A stretch of DNA of 15,260 nucleotides from an uncultured Alphaproteobacteria bacterium (GCA_937868035.1 CALMLK010000219.1:1-15260), one strand, 5' to 3'. Positions 1 through 6,713 are shown, numbered from the stretch's first letter. The notes: generated by a model from the sequence alone, not told the origin. Numbers and translations: made by a program.

Positions 1-22
1 GTCCGGGCTGGAAAATGGGCCA

Positions 23-49
23 TATCAACAGGGTCAAACCCCGTTGATA
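23..49. repeat. 12-bp inverted repeat (hairpin) upstream of rpsU
   Basis: TATCAAC-A-GGGT (23-34) and ACCC-C-GTTGATA (38-49) form two arms around a CAA loop, with a single A/C mismatch. No T-run follows on the plus strand. On the minus strand only a short ATTTT lies beyond it. It could be a weak terminator of the gene before the window, an operator, or a leader structure for rpsU. The sequence does not decide between these. Confidence 0.55.
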
Positions 50-66
50 AGTGCCCAAAACCCCTC

Positions 67-95
67 TCGACAGGGTATTTCGCCTGTGCTAGGAC
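67..95 (+). promoter_or_regulatory. possible rpsU promoter
   Basis: TCGACA (67-72) matches the -35 consensus at five of six bases. A weak -10-like TAGGAC (90-95) follows after a 17-base spacer. The -10 is poor, so this is a guess from spacing and from the position about 60 bases before the S21 start. Confidence 0.22.
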
Positions 96-107
96 GCGCG
101 CAATTCC

Positions 108-124
108 GGGGCCCTTGTGGCCCC
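108..124 (+). repeat. GC-rich hairpin in the rpsU leader
   Basis: GGGGCC (108-113) and GGCCCC (119-124) are perfect complements around a CTTGT loop. The hairpin ends about 20 bases before the Shine-Dalgarno sequence of rpsU, so it would lie in the 5' untranslated region if the promoter is upstream. A role in translational control of S21 is possible but not shown. Confidence 0.4.
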
Positions 125-157
125 TCGTTCAAACCTATTCTGCTCTGAGGTATCCGC

Positions 158-439
158 TTGCAAGTCGTCGTTCGTGACAACAATGTTGACCAGGCCCTGA
201 AGGTTCTCAAGAAGAAGATGCAGCGTGAAGGCATCTTCCGCGAGATGAAGCTGCGTGACGCCTATGAAAAGCCTTCGGTGAAGAGGGCCCGCGAACAGGC
301 TGAAGCCGTGCGCCGCGCCCGCAAGCTGGCCCGCAAGAAGCTGCAGCGCGAAGGCCTGCTGCCTGCCCCGAAGAAGATCGAAAAGCCCCGCCGTCCCGGC
401 ATGGGTGCTGGCCGCGGTCCCTCCGCGCCGACCACGTAA
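158..439 (+). CDS. rpsU: 30S ribosomal protein S21
   Basis: This encodes a 93-residue protein of the bS21 family, a small basic component of the 30S subunit near the 3' end of 16S rRNA that helps translation initiation. The family pattern is clear: a start of [20 protein letters not shown], then a REGIFREMK segment (about residues 24-32), then an Arg/Lys-rich helix ([19 protein letters not shown]). The C-terminal tail is longer than in E. coli S21 (about 71 residues) and rich in Pro, Gly, Arg and Lys, as is common in alphaproteobacteria. The start is TTG, chosen because family homology begins exactly there and a GAGG Shine-Dalgarno lies seven bases upstream (147-150). It stands alone and is followed by a strong terminator. 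Confidence 0.96.
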   Translation: MQVVVRDNNVDQALKVLKKKMQREGIFREMKLRDAYEKPSVKRAREQAEAVRRARKLARKKLQREGLLPAPKKIEKPRRPGMGAGRGPSAPTT

Positions 440-462
440 TTTTCCGCCGATAACGGAACAGA

Positions 463-500
463 AAAGCCGCGAAGGGCGACCTTCGCGGCTTTCGTCATTT
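463..500. terminator. bidirectional rho-independent terminator between rpsU and the small minus-strand gene
   Basis: A perfect 13-bp stem AAAGCCGCGAAGG (463-475) / CCTTCGCGGCTTT (480-492) encloses a GCGA tetraloop of the GNRA type. The A-rich left arm and T-rich right arm let it act in both directions. It lies 23 bases after the rpsU stop, and on the other strand 24 bases after the stop of the small gene ending at 517. Confidence 0.85.
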
Positions 501-516
501 GGGATTGGGCTGATCT

Positions 517-777
517 CTATTTGGTCAGCGCGCGCGGATCTTCATAGCGGACGCGGTGGCCCAGGAATTCGCGGCCGCCCTTGCCGAACTCGTCGCGGCC
601 GCCATGCGGATGGAGGTGGAAGGATTTGATGTCGAAGTCCTCCATGCAGGCCATTTGCGGTTTGAGATGATCGTGCAACCACTTCCTCTCGCGCTGGTGG
701 GCCGTCCGCTTTTCATCCTTTTCCGATTCGATCTTGGCAACAGGAATGATCGGCGTGTGACGCATAGATCTCGACAT
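517..777 (-). CDS. small basic conserved hypothetical protein
   Basis: This encodes 86 residues with no function I can assign. The N-terminus (MSRSMRHTPI, then an ESEKDEKRTAHQRER stretch) resembles a group of short charged hypothetical proteins widespread in alphaproteobacteria, which share a SRSxRxTPI...SEKxxKR pattern. This resemblance is from memory. The rest is His/Gly/Arg-rich, including a HLHPHGGRDEFGKGGREF segment (about residues 54-71), with no signal peptide or membrane helix. I chose the ATG at 777 over an in-frame ATG at 822 because an ideal AAGGAG lies six bases upstream of it and the family-like sequence starts there. Downstream it shares the bidirectional terminator with rpsU. 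Confidence 0.7.
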   Translation of the reverse strand: MSRSMRHTPIIPVAKIESEKDEKRTAHQRERKWLHDHLKPQMACMEDFDIKSFHLHPHGGRDEFGKGGREFLGHRVRYEDPRALTK

Positions 778-862
778 AAGCGACTCCTTTGCTGTCTGAG
801 CGGTGACATCCTCGCCCGACAAAAGTTAATGTGTCGCTACTGCCGCTGCGCCGCAAGGGTGC

Positions 863-888
863 AAAAATGTCAGTCAGAGTGGCTGACT
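863..888 (-). terminator. probable terminator of the drl-kinase unit
   Basis: Read on the minus strand, AGTCAG (888-883), a CCACT loop and CTGACT (877-872) form a 6-bp stem. GACA and a run of five Ts (867-863) follow. The first arm overlaps the stop codon of the sugar kinase (890-888). The stem is short, so confidence is moderate. Confidence 0.5.
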
Positions 889-1850
889 CATTTGCGGGTC
901 TTCTGCGTCTTCATGAACTTCAAAGTGTGTTCAAAATCAACGACGCCAGCCTGCGAGCCGAGGCCCGTTGCATTGAGCGCGGAGGTGGCTTGAGCAAAGC
1001 GCACACGTGTTTCGGCGTCGAAATCCTTGACCAGGCCCACGGCATAACCGGCGTTGAAGGCGTCACCGCAGCCGCAGGTGCATTTCACCGTGATGTCGAA
1101 GGCGGGGATGGTGAACTTCACGCCGTCGCGGTCGTGGTAGTAGGCACCGTCGCCACCCAGGGTGAGGACGCAGGCGCGAACGCCCATGTCGAGGAAGAAC
1201 TTTGCCGTGTCGCCATAGTCGGTCATGCCGGTGAGGGCCTGGGCTTCCTCGATCGACGGAATGAAATAGTCCGTATACGGAAGAACATCGGCAACGGCGG
1301 GCAGATCCTTCTTCGAGCCGGCGAAGATATCGAGCGTGGTGAGCGCGCCGGCGGCCTGGGCCGCCTTCATGACTTTCGCGTTCTGGCTCATGTCGCCCTG
1401 GCGTGCGTCCATCGCTTCCGTGAGGCCCACGCCGCCGAGATGGAAGACCTTGGCATCCGTCACCTGCGCGAACATGCTTTCATCCACGAAGAAATCCTTG
1501 GTGGCGCCGCGCATGTGCAGCGCCGGGCGCGAGCCGTTGGCGCGGGTCAGCACGATCGATGACGAGGTGCGCCAGCCGGGCTTGCGCTGCATGGTGGAGA
1601 CATCGACGCCGAAGTGCCGGAGGCGCTCCAGAACCCAATCGCCCATGATGTCATCGCCGACGCCGCCCACGGCCAGCGTGCTGAGGCCCATCTTGGCCGC
1701 GGCGATGGTCGCTGTTCCCGCCGCACCCGAAACCGCGAGCGTGATTTCATCGAGAAAAACGGTGCCGCCGCCGGGCGGGACTTCTGCGAAGGGCCAGCCC
1801 AGGCAATCGTAGGTGTAGAAGCCCATCGAGGAATAGTCGTAGCGCGGCAT
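888..1850 (-). CDS. PfkB-family carbohydrate kinase
   Basis: This 320-residue protein has the PfkB/ribokinase fold and should transfer a phosphate from ATP to a sugar or polyol in the cytoplasm. Visible landmarks are the substrate-side VSGAAGTATIAAAKMG (about 40-55), VGGVGDDIMG (61-70) and the C-terminal ATP/anion-hole motif ending GCGDAFNAG (260-268), with D263 as the expected catalytic base. The usual DTxGAGD reads CTCGCGD (257-263): the first Asp is Cys, and two further Cys occur inside the loop. A GGGAG Shine-Dalgarno precedes the ATG. The gene lies 75 bases downstream of the DRL-family oxidoreductase on the same strand, with a hairpin between them. The substrate cannot be read from the sequence; the neighbour suggests a deoxy- or branched sugar, which is inference. 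Confidence 0.9.
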   Translation of the reverse strand: MPRYDYSSMGFYTYDCLGWPFAEVPPGGGTVFLDEITLAVSGAAGTATIAAAKMGLSTLAVGGVGDDIMGDWVLERLRHFGVDVSTMQRKPGWRTSSSIVLTRANGSRPALHMRGATKDFFVDESMFAQVTDAKVFHLGGVGLTEAMDARQGDMSQNAKVMKAAQAAGALTTLDIFAGSKKDLPAVADVLPYTDYFIPSIEEAQALTGMTDYGDTAKFFLDMGVRACVLTLGGDGAYYHDRDGVKFTIPAFDITVKCTCGCGDAFNAGYAVGLVKDFDAETRVRFAQATSALNATGLGSQAGVVDFEHTLKFMKTQKTRK

Positions 1851-1889
1851 GGCGAGTCTCCCGGTTCGTTTCCTGTTCCGTCTGACATG

Positions 1890-1913
1890 AAAAGGCCGGG
1901 ACGTGTCCCGGCC
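1890..1913 (-). terminator. hairpin with short T-run inside the drl-kinase unit
   Basis: On the minus strand GGCCGGGAC (1913-1905) and GTCCCGGCC (1902-1894) form a perfect 9-bp stem with a two-base AC gap, followed by TTTT (1893-1890). It begins 13 bases after the drl stop codon. It looks like an intrinsic terminator, probably partial, that would lower kinase expression relative to drl or stabilise the drl transcript. Confidence 0.6.
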
Positions 1914-1925
1914 AGAGATACGTGA

Positions 1926-3263
1926 TCAGGCGGCCTTGGCCTTCAGCATGTTGTCCTGCCGCTGGCGCAGTTCGTAGATCTTGGAGGCCGTATCCACTGC
2001 GCAATTGGCCGTGGTGAGGAGTTCGCCCATCTTGATCGGCTTCGTGACCTTGCCGCCTTCGAGGAGACCGCAAGGCACGGCCTTGGCAACCGCTGCCTCG
2101 CCGCGCTCCATGATCCAGGCGCGATAGGTGTATTCGCCGATGGCATCGAGACGTTCGCCGGGGACAAGATCCTTCTTGGCGACGGCGCAGACTTCCGAGA
2201 CGGGCGCATCCAGCGGCACCATGTCGGCCGACTTGTAGAGCACGGCGCGGGCGCAGGAGAGCGGCACTTCGAGGCTGGTGAGGTGATAGGGGCGGATGAA
2301 CTTGAAGTAGGGACCCTTGCCCATCTTCAGGTCGGTGAGGCGTTCGTGGATGCGTGCATGCGGTGCCTTGGTGATGACGAAGACGCCGGGCGCCACGCCC
2401 TTGCCGATCGAATAATCCACAACACCGGAGCGCGAGAGCACGCCGCCGTCCTCCTTGGGGCACAGCGTTTCGGCGAGCACGTCCAGCGTCGCTGCGGGGC
2501 CGTGCATGCCGGGGCAATCCGGCACGAGGCCGGTGGCGTTGGAAATGGCGGCCATCTCCACCATGGTCTTCGAACCGTCCACGAATTCCACCAGCATGCG
2601 GGCGTTCATGTTGCGGGCCTTGGCTTCGGCGGCATACTCGTCCGGCGTGGCCTTGATGTTGAGGGGGTTGTTCTTGCCCTTGCCGGCCGCCACGATGGGG
2701 TAGCCAAGGCTCTTCACGAAGTTGATGAGTTCGATGCAGGACGACGGTTCATCGCCCGCGCCCAACGTGTAGACGACACCGAGGCGCTTGGCTTCGCGCA
2801 TGAGATAGGAGCCGATGGTGACGTCGGCCTCGACATTCATCATCACCAGATGCTTGCCGTGTTCCATGGCCGTGAGGCCGATCTCGGCGCCGACGCCCGG
2901 CCTGCCGGTGGCATCGATCACCACATCCACATGCGGGCTGGAGCAGACCAGCTGCGCATTCTCCGTGAGCGCGGTCTTGCCGGACTCGAGGGCTGCATCA
3001 AAGCTGGACTGCGTGTTGGCATCGCGGTGGCTTCCGGAATCGCGGCCGGCAATATGCAATGCTTTTGCCGCAGCACCAGGGCGGACCTCGGCGATGGCGG
3101 CAACGGTGATGCCCGTCATCTGGTCGCACTGGGTCACGATGTCGGTGCCCATTTCGCCGGAGCCGATCAGGCCCACACGGATGGGACGTCCCGTTGCCGC
3201 AAGGCGGGCGGCGAGGTCGGCGGGCAGGTTGCCCGTGTAGGCCGGAGTCTGGGATGACGTCAT
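1926..3263 (-). CDS. DRL-family (DXR-like) SAF-domain NAD(P)-dependent oxidoreductase
   Basis: This 445-residue protein has an N-terminal homoserine-dehydrogenase-like Rossmann domain with nucleotide-binding GSGEMG at 34-39. Later landmarks are DATGRPGVGAEIG (117-129), LGAGDEPSSCIELINF (167-182) and AGKGKNNPLN (193-202). A C-terminal SAF-like region spans about 355-415. This layout and length match the DRL family, whose Brucella abortus member acts as an alternative 1-deoxy-D-xylulose-5-phosphate reductoisomerase making 2-C-methyl-D-erythritol-4-phosphate. Many family members are uncharacterised and may act on other sugar derivatives, so the reaction here is open. It is the first gene of a minus-strand unit with a PfkB kinase and is divergent from an ABC ATPase. 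The ATG at 3263 has only a distant AAGGAAG upstream, and no in-frame alternative start lies close by. Confidence 0.82.
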   Translation of the reverse strand: MTSSQTPAYTGNLPADLAARLAATGRPIRVGLIGSGEMGTDIVTQCDQMTGITVAAIAEVRPGAAAKALHIAGRDSGSHRDANTQSSFDAALESGKTALTENAQLVCSSPHVDVVIDATGRPGVGAEIGLTAMEHGKHLVMMNVEADVTIGSYLMREAKRLGVVYTLGAGDEPSSCIELINFVKSLGYPIVAAGKGKNNPLNIKATPDEYAAEAKARNMNARMLVEFVDGSKTMVEMAAISNATGLVPDCPGMHGPAATLDVLAETLCPKEDGGVLSRSGVVDYSIGKGVAPGVFVITKAPHARIHERLTDLKMGKGPYFKFIRPYHLTSLEVPLSCARAVLYKSADMVPLDAPVSEVCAVAKKDLVPGERLDAIGEYTYRAWIMERGEAAVAKAVPCGLLEGGKVTKPIKMGELLTTANCAVDTASKIYELRQRQDNMLKAKAA

Positions 3264-3299
3264 GGGGTGTGTGTCCGCTTCCTTGAAAAAGTGGTCATT

Positions 3300-3327
3300 A
3301 AGATACTTTTGTTTTTACAAGTGTCAA
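3300..3327 (-). promoter_or_regulatory. probable promoter of the drl-kinase unit
   Basis: On the minus strand a perfect -35 TTGACA (3327-3322) is followed, after 16 bases, by TATCTT (3305-3300), which matches four of six -10 bases. This places the transcript start about 30 bases before the drl ATG. The spacer holds the near-palindrome ACTTGT-AAAA-ACAAAAGT, a candidate operator. Confidence 0.5.
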
Positions 3328-3340
3328 TATGTGCTATAAA
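3314..3340 (+). promoter_or_regulatory. possible promoter of the ABC ATPase, overlapping the drl promoter
   Basis: TTTACA (3314-3319) and TATAAA (3335-3340) are good hexamers but only 15 bases apart; TTTTAC one base earlier gives 16. The region is strikingly AT-rich against its GC-rich surroundings. It overlaps the opposing promoter, so the two units could be co-regulated. A leader of about 115 bases would follow, containing a small inverted repeat GACGC (3373-3377) / GCGTC (3387-3391). Confidence 0.4.
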
Positions 3341-3462
3341 GCCATCGGCAAGGCCGAATGGTGCGGTCCCGAGACGCAAATCTTTGGCGTCCAATAGGGG
3401 CTCACCAGAGGCTGCTCAAGAGCAAGACGTCCAATGCGGCGCAGTTGGGAGGGAAAAGGGAC

Positions 3463-4515
3463 ATGGCATCGATCAGCCTGAAGAAAGTCACCAAGGCCTG
3501 GGGCAGCGTCGTGGGCGTGGACGCCATCGACCTGGAGATCAAGGACAAGGAATTCATCGTGTTCCTCGGCCCGTCGGGCTGCGGAAAGACGACCACCATG
3601 CGCATGGTGGCTGGCCTCGAAGATCTCACCGGCGGTGACATCTTCATCGACGGCGAACGCATCAACGATGTGGATGCACGCGACCGCGACGTGGCGATGG
3701 TGTTCCAGAGCTATGCGCTCTATCCCAACATGTCGATCTACGAGAACATCCGGTTCCCGCTGCGCATGCGCAACGTGCCGAAGGACCAGCACGAGAAGCT
3801 GGTGCGCGAAGCCGCGGCCATGGTGGAACTCGGCGACTACCTGGAACGCAAGCCCAAGGCCCTCTCGGGCGGACAGCGCCAGCGCGCGGCATTGGCCCGC
3901 GCCATTGTCCGGCATCCGCGCGTGTTCCTCATGGACGAGCCGCTGTCCAACCTCGACGCCAAACTTCGCCTCACCATGCGGGCGCAGTTGAAGCACATCC
4001 AGAAGCGGCTGCAGACAACAACCATCTACGTGACCCACGACCAGATCGAAGCCATGACATTGGCCGACCGCGTGGCTGTCATGGACAAGGGCCGCATCCA
4101 GCAGCTCGGCACGCCGGACGAAGTTTACAACGATCCGGCCAATGTATTCGTCGCCGGCTTCATCGGGTCGCCCCCCATGAACCTCATCCAGGGCTCGCTG
4201 GAAAACGGCACGTTCATCGCGCCGGACATCCGCGTTCCGGGCGCCGGGAAAGGCACCCTCGCCAAGGTCACACTCGGCATCCGTCCGGAAGATGTGAGCG
4301 TCGCCAAGGACAACGGTCATGTGACCACGCGCGTCTATTCCGTGGAGCCCACGGGCGACCAGACGCTGTTGGCCGTGAACCAGGGCGGCAAGCTGCTGGT
4401 GGCGCGGGCCGACCGCAACTACCGCCAGGCCATCGACACGCCCGTGTCGCTGAACTTCGATACCAGCCGCATCTATCTGTTCGACGCGGGTTCGGGACAG
4501 CGCATCCGGGCGTGA
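3463..4515 (+). CDS. sugar-type ABC transporter ATP-binding protein (MalK/UgpC-like)
   Basis: This 350-residue ATPase belongs to the carbohydrate uptake class that couples ATP hydrolysis to MalFG-type permeases at the inner membrane. Walker A GPSGCGKTT is at 36-44, the Q-loop Gln at 82, the signature LSGGQRQR at 134-141, Walker B VFLMDEP at 154-160 and the H-loop His at 192. A TOBE-type substrate/regulatory domain follows from about 235 to the end, with the LGIRPEDV motif at 271-278. The ATG at 3463 is preceded by GGGAGGGAAAAGGG; an earlier in-frame ATG at 3358 would add 35 residues that do not fit the family. No permease or solute-binding protein lies within this window. It may energise permeases encoded elsewhere, as one ATPase often serves several importers. 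Substrate unknown. Confidence 0.93.
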   Translation: MASISLKKVTKAWGSVVGVDAIDLEIKDKEFIVFLGPSGCGKTTTMRMVAGLEDLTGGDIFIDGERINDVDARDRDVAMVFQSYALYPNMSIYENIRFPLRMRNVPKDQHEKLVREAAAMVELGDYLERKPKALSGGQRQRAALARAIVRHPRVFLMDEPLSNLDAKLRLTMRAQLKHIQKRLQTTTIYVTHDQIEAMTLADRVAVMDKGRIQQLGTPDEVYNDPANVFVAGFIGSPPMNLIQGSLENGTFIAPDIRVPGAGKGTLAKVTLGIRPEDVSVAKDNGHVTTRVYSVEPTGDQTLLAVNQGGKLLVARADRNYRQAIDTPVSLNFDTSRIYLFDAGSGQRIRA

Positions 4516-4587
4516 GTCCGTTGGCGTGAGATTAACACTCCGCCCGGTTGAGGATTTTTCGGCACATGCCACCTTGAGACGGCGCGC

Positions 4588-4608
4588 GGCTTCAGACACA
4601 ATGAAGCC
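4588..4608 (+). repeat. inverted repeat directly before the flavin oxidoreductase start
   Basis: GGCTTC (4588-4593) and GAAGCC (4603-4608) are perfect complements around a 9-base loop, ending at the base before the ATG. The only purine-rich, Shine-Dalgarno-like bases (GAAG) lie in the 3' arm. A three-codon frame (ATG AAG CCA TGA, 4601-4612) overlaps the start. It may dampen initiation; chance is also possible. Confidence 0.35.
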
Positions 4609-6663
4609 ATGACAACGCTCGTTTCCAGTTCCGATCCGCTCCTCCAGCCCTACAAGCTCAAGCATCTGACGCTCAAGAACCGTCTGATGATCACGTCCCA
4701 CGAGCCGGCCTATCCGGAAGACGGGATGCCCAAGGACAAATACCGCGCCTACCATGTGGCGCGTGCCAAGGGTGGCATTGCATTGACCATGACGGCGGGC
4801 TCTGCCGCCGTGTCGAAGGATTCACCGCCGGTCTTCAACAACGTGCTGCTCCATCGCGACGAGGTGGTGGGCTGGCTGAAGAAGATGACGGACGAGGTGC
4901 ATGACCAAGGCACCGCCGTGATGATCCAGCTTACGCATCTTGGCCGCCGCACCGGCTGGTCCAAGGGCGAATGGCTTCCCGTCGTTTCTCCCTCGCACAA
5001 CCGCGAGCCCTCGCACCGCGCCTTCCCCAAGGTGATCGAGGACTGGGACATTGCGCGCATCATCAAGGATTTCGGCGATGCCGCCGAGCGGGTGAAAGCC
5101 TCCGGCATGGATGGCATCGAACTCGAATGCTACGGTCACCTGCTGGACCAGTTCATTTCTCCCGCCACCAATGAGATGGACGGACCCTATGGCCGCGGCT
5201 CGCTCGATACGCGGCTGCGCTTCCTGTTCGACACCTTGCGCGAAATCCGCAAGCGCGTGGGCGAGAAGATGCTGCTGGGCGTGCGCTTCACGGCGGACGA
5301 AGCCATGGAGAACGGCATCACCAAGGCAGAAGGGCTGGAGATCGCCCGCCGCCTCAAGGCCTCAGGCCTGATCGACTTCCAGAACATCATCCGCGGCCAC
5401 ATCGAAACGGATGCCGCGCTCACCGATGTCATTCCCGTGCAGGGCATGCCCAGCGCGCCGCATCTCGACTTCGCCGGCGAAATCCGCGCGGGCACCGATT
5501 TCCCGACTTTCCATGCGGCGCGCGTTCCTGACGTTGCCACCGCCCGCCACGCCATCGCCTCCGGCAAGGTTGACATGATCGGCATGGTGCGGGCGCACAT
5601 GACCGATCCGAACATCGTGCGGAAGATCATCGAGAAGCGCGAGGACGACATCCGCCCCTGCGTCGGTGCCACCTACTGCCTCGACCGCATCTACCAGGGC
5701 GGGGATGCCTACTGCATCCACAATCCGGCCACTGGCCGCGAAGTGAGCATGCCGCATGACATTCCCAAGGCGGCGGTGAAGAAGACCGTGGTTGTCGTGG
5801 GGGCTGGCCCTGCGGGTCTGGAAGCGGCGCGCGTGGCGGCGGAGCGCGGCCACAGCGTCACCGTGTTCGAAGCGGCGGATCAGGCCGGTGGCCAGATCCG
5901 TCTCACCTCGCTCTCCAAGCGTCGTGCTGAAATGATCGGCATCGTTGATTGGCGTATGGCACAGTGCAACCGCCTCGGGGTGAAGTTCCGCTTCAACACC
6001 TACGCGGAAGCCTCTGATGTGGAATCACTTTCTCCCGACGTAGTGATCATCGCCACGGGCGGCCTGCCGCACACGGACGTGCTGAAGGACGGCAACGAAC
6101 TCGTGGTGTCGGCCTGGGACATTCTCTCGGGCGACGTGAAGCCGGGCAGCAACGTGCTGCTCTATGATGATGCGGGCGACCATACGGCCCTGATGGCTGC
6201 GGAAACGCTGACGCAGGCTGGCGCCAAGGTGGAGATCATGACGCCGGACCGTTCCTTCGCGCCGGAAGTCATGGGCATGAATCTCGTTCCCTACATGCGC
6301 GCGCTCCAGAAGCATGACGTCACCTTCACCGTCACGTTCCGGCTGGAGAGCGTGGTGCGCGACGGCAACCAGTTGCGCGGCATCATCGGCAGCGACTACG
6401 GCGGTGTGCGCAAGGAGCGGGTGTTCGACCAGGTCGTCGTCAACCACGGAACGCGGCCGCTCGATGAGCTTTATTTCCAGCTCAAGCCCAAGTCGCGCAA
6501 CAGGGGCGAGGTGGACTACACGGCACTGATCGCGGGCCAGCCGCAGACGGTGGCCACCAATGCTGACGGCGCGTTCCAGCTGTTCCGCATCGGTGATGCC
6601 GTTTCGGCGCGCAACACACACGCTGCAATCTATGACGCGCTCAGGTTGGTGAAGGACATCTGA
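4609..6663 (+). CDS. FMN/FAD Fe-S NADH:flavin oxidoreductase, stachydrine/N-methylproline demethylase-like
   Basis: This 684-residue protein has the domain order of trimethylamine dehydrogenase and 2,4-dienoyl-CoA reductase. An Old Yellow Enzyme-type FMN barrel (about 8-345) is followed by an Fe-S loop and then FAD/NAD(P) Rossmann domains starting with GAGPAG at 398-403. Barrel landmarks are LKNRLMITSHEP (22-33), VMIQLTHLGRRTGW and the MDGIELECYGHLLDQFISP segment. The His-containing ECYGHLLDQF and the overall pattern resemble rhizobial StcD/N-methylproline demethylases more than fatty-acid FadH, so oxidative demethylation of a methylated amine or betaine is likely (from memory). The Fe-S loop has Cys at 351, 357 and 369; the second of the four usual Cys is missing (A354 nearby). 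The start lacks a clear Shine-Dalgarno. It may be cotranscribed with the ABC ATPase 93 bases upstream. Confidence 0.88.
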   Translation: MTTLVSSSDPLLQPYKLKHLTLKNRLMITSHEPAYPEDGMPKDKYRAYHVARAKGGIALTMTAGSAAVSKDSPPVFNNVLLHRDEVVGWLKKMTDEVHDQGTAVMIQLTHLGRRTGWSKGEWLPVVSPSHNREPSHRAFPKVIEDWDIARIIKDFGDAAERVKASGMDGIELECYGHLLDQFISPATNEMDGPYGRGSLDTRLRFLFDTLREIRKRVGEKMLLGVRFTADEAMENGITKAEGLEIARRLKASGLIDFQNIIRGHIETDAALTDVIPVQGMPSAPHLDFAGEIRAGTDFPTFHAARVPDVATARHAIASGKVDMIGMVRAHMTDPNIVRKIIEKREDDIRPCVGATYCLDRIYQGGDAYCIHNPATGREVSMPHDIPKAAVKKTVVVVGAGPAGLEAARVAAERGHSVTVFEAADQAGGQIRLTSLSKRRAEMIGIVDWRMAQCNRLGVKFRFNTYAEASDVESLSPDVVIIATGGLPHTDVLKDGNELVVSAWDILSGDVKPGSNVLLYDDAGDHTALMAAETLTQAGAKVEIMTPDRSFAPEVMGMNLVPYMRALQKHDVTFTVTFRLESVVRDGNQLRGIIGSDYGGVRKERVFDQVVVNHGTRPLDELYFQLKPKSRNRGEVDYTALIAGQPQTVATNADGAFQLFRIGDAVSARNTHAAIYDALRLVKDI

Positions 6664-6713
6664 CCCGTTGCGAAGCGGCGCGGCTTTGTGCAACCTCCGG
6701 TCAGGAGGATACA

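Noticed and set aside
831..1562. A 243-codon open frame antisense to the PfkB kinase
   Set aside because: It covers the conserved kinase on the opposite strand and shows no domain or ribosome binding site.
2283..3257. A 324-codon open frame antisense to the DRL gene
   Set aside because: Composition is typical of a complementary-strand shadow and no family motif is visible; the minus-strand gene is clearly conserved.
3373..3391. GACGC/GCGTC inverted repeat in the ABC ATPase leader as a riboswitch
   Set aside because: Five pairs plus a mismatch is too little structure to support a riboswitch class; noted only as a minor leader hairpin.
3334..4755. A 473-codon open frame antisense to the ABC ATPase
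   Set aside because: It mirrors the conserved ATPase gene, has low-complexity His/Val/Arg-rich composition without a recognisable domain, and follows from the GC-rich third codon positions of the real gene.
4609..6663. Assignment as 2,4-dienoyl-CoA reductase (fadH)
   Set aside because: Domain order agrees, but the Fe-S loop lacks one Cys and the barrel motifs look more like rhizobial N-methylproline/stachydrine demethylases; no fatty-acid genes are nearby.
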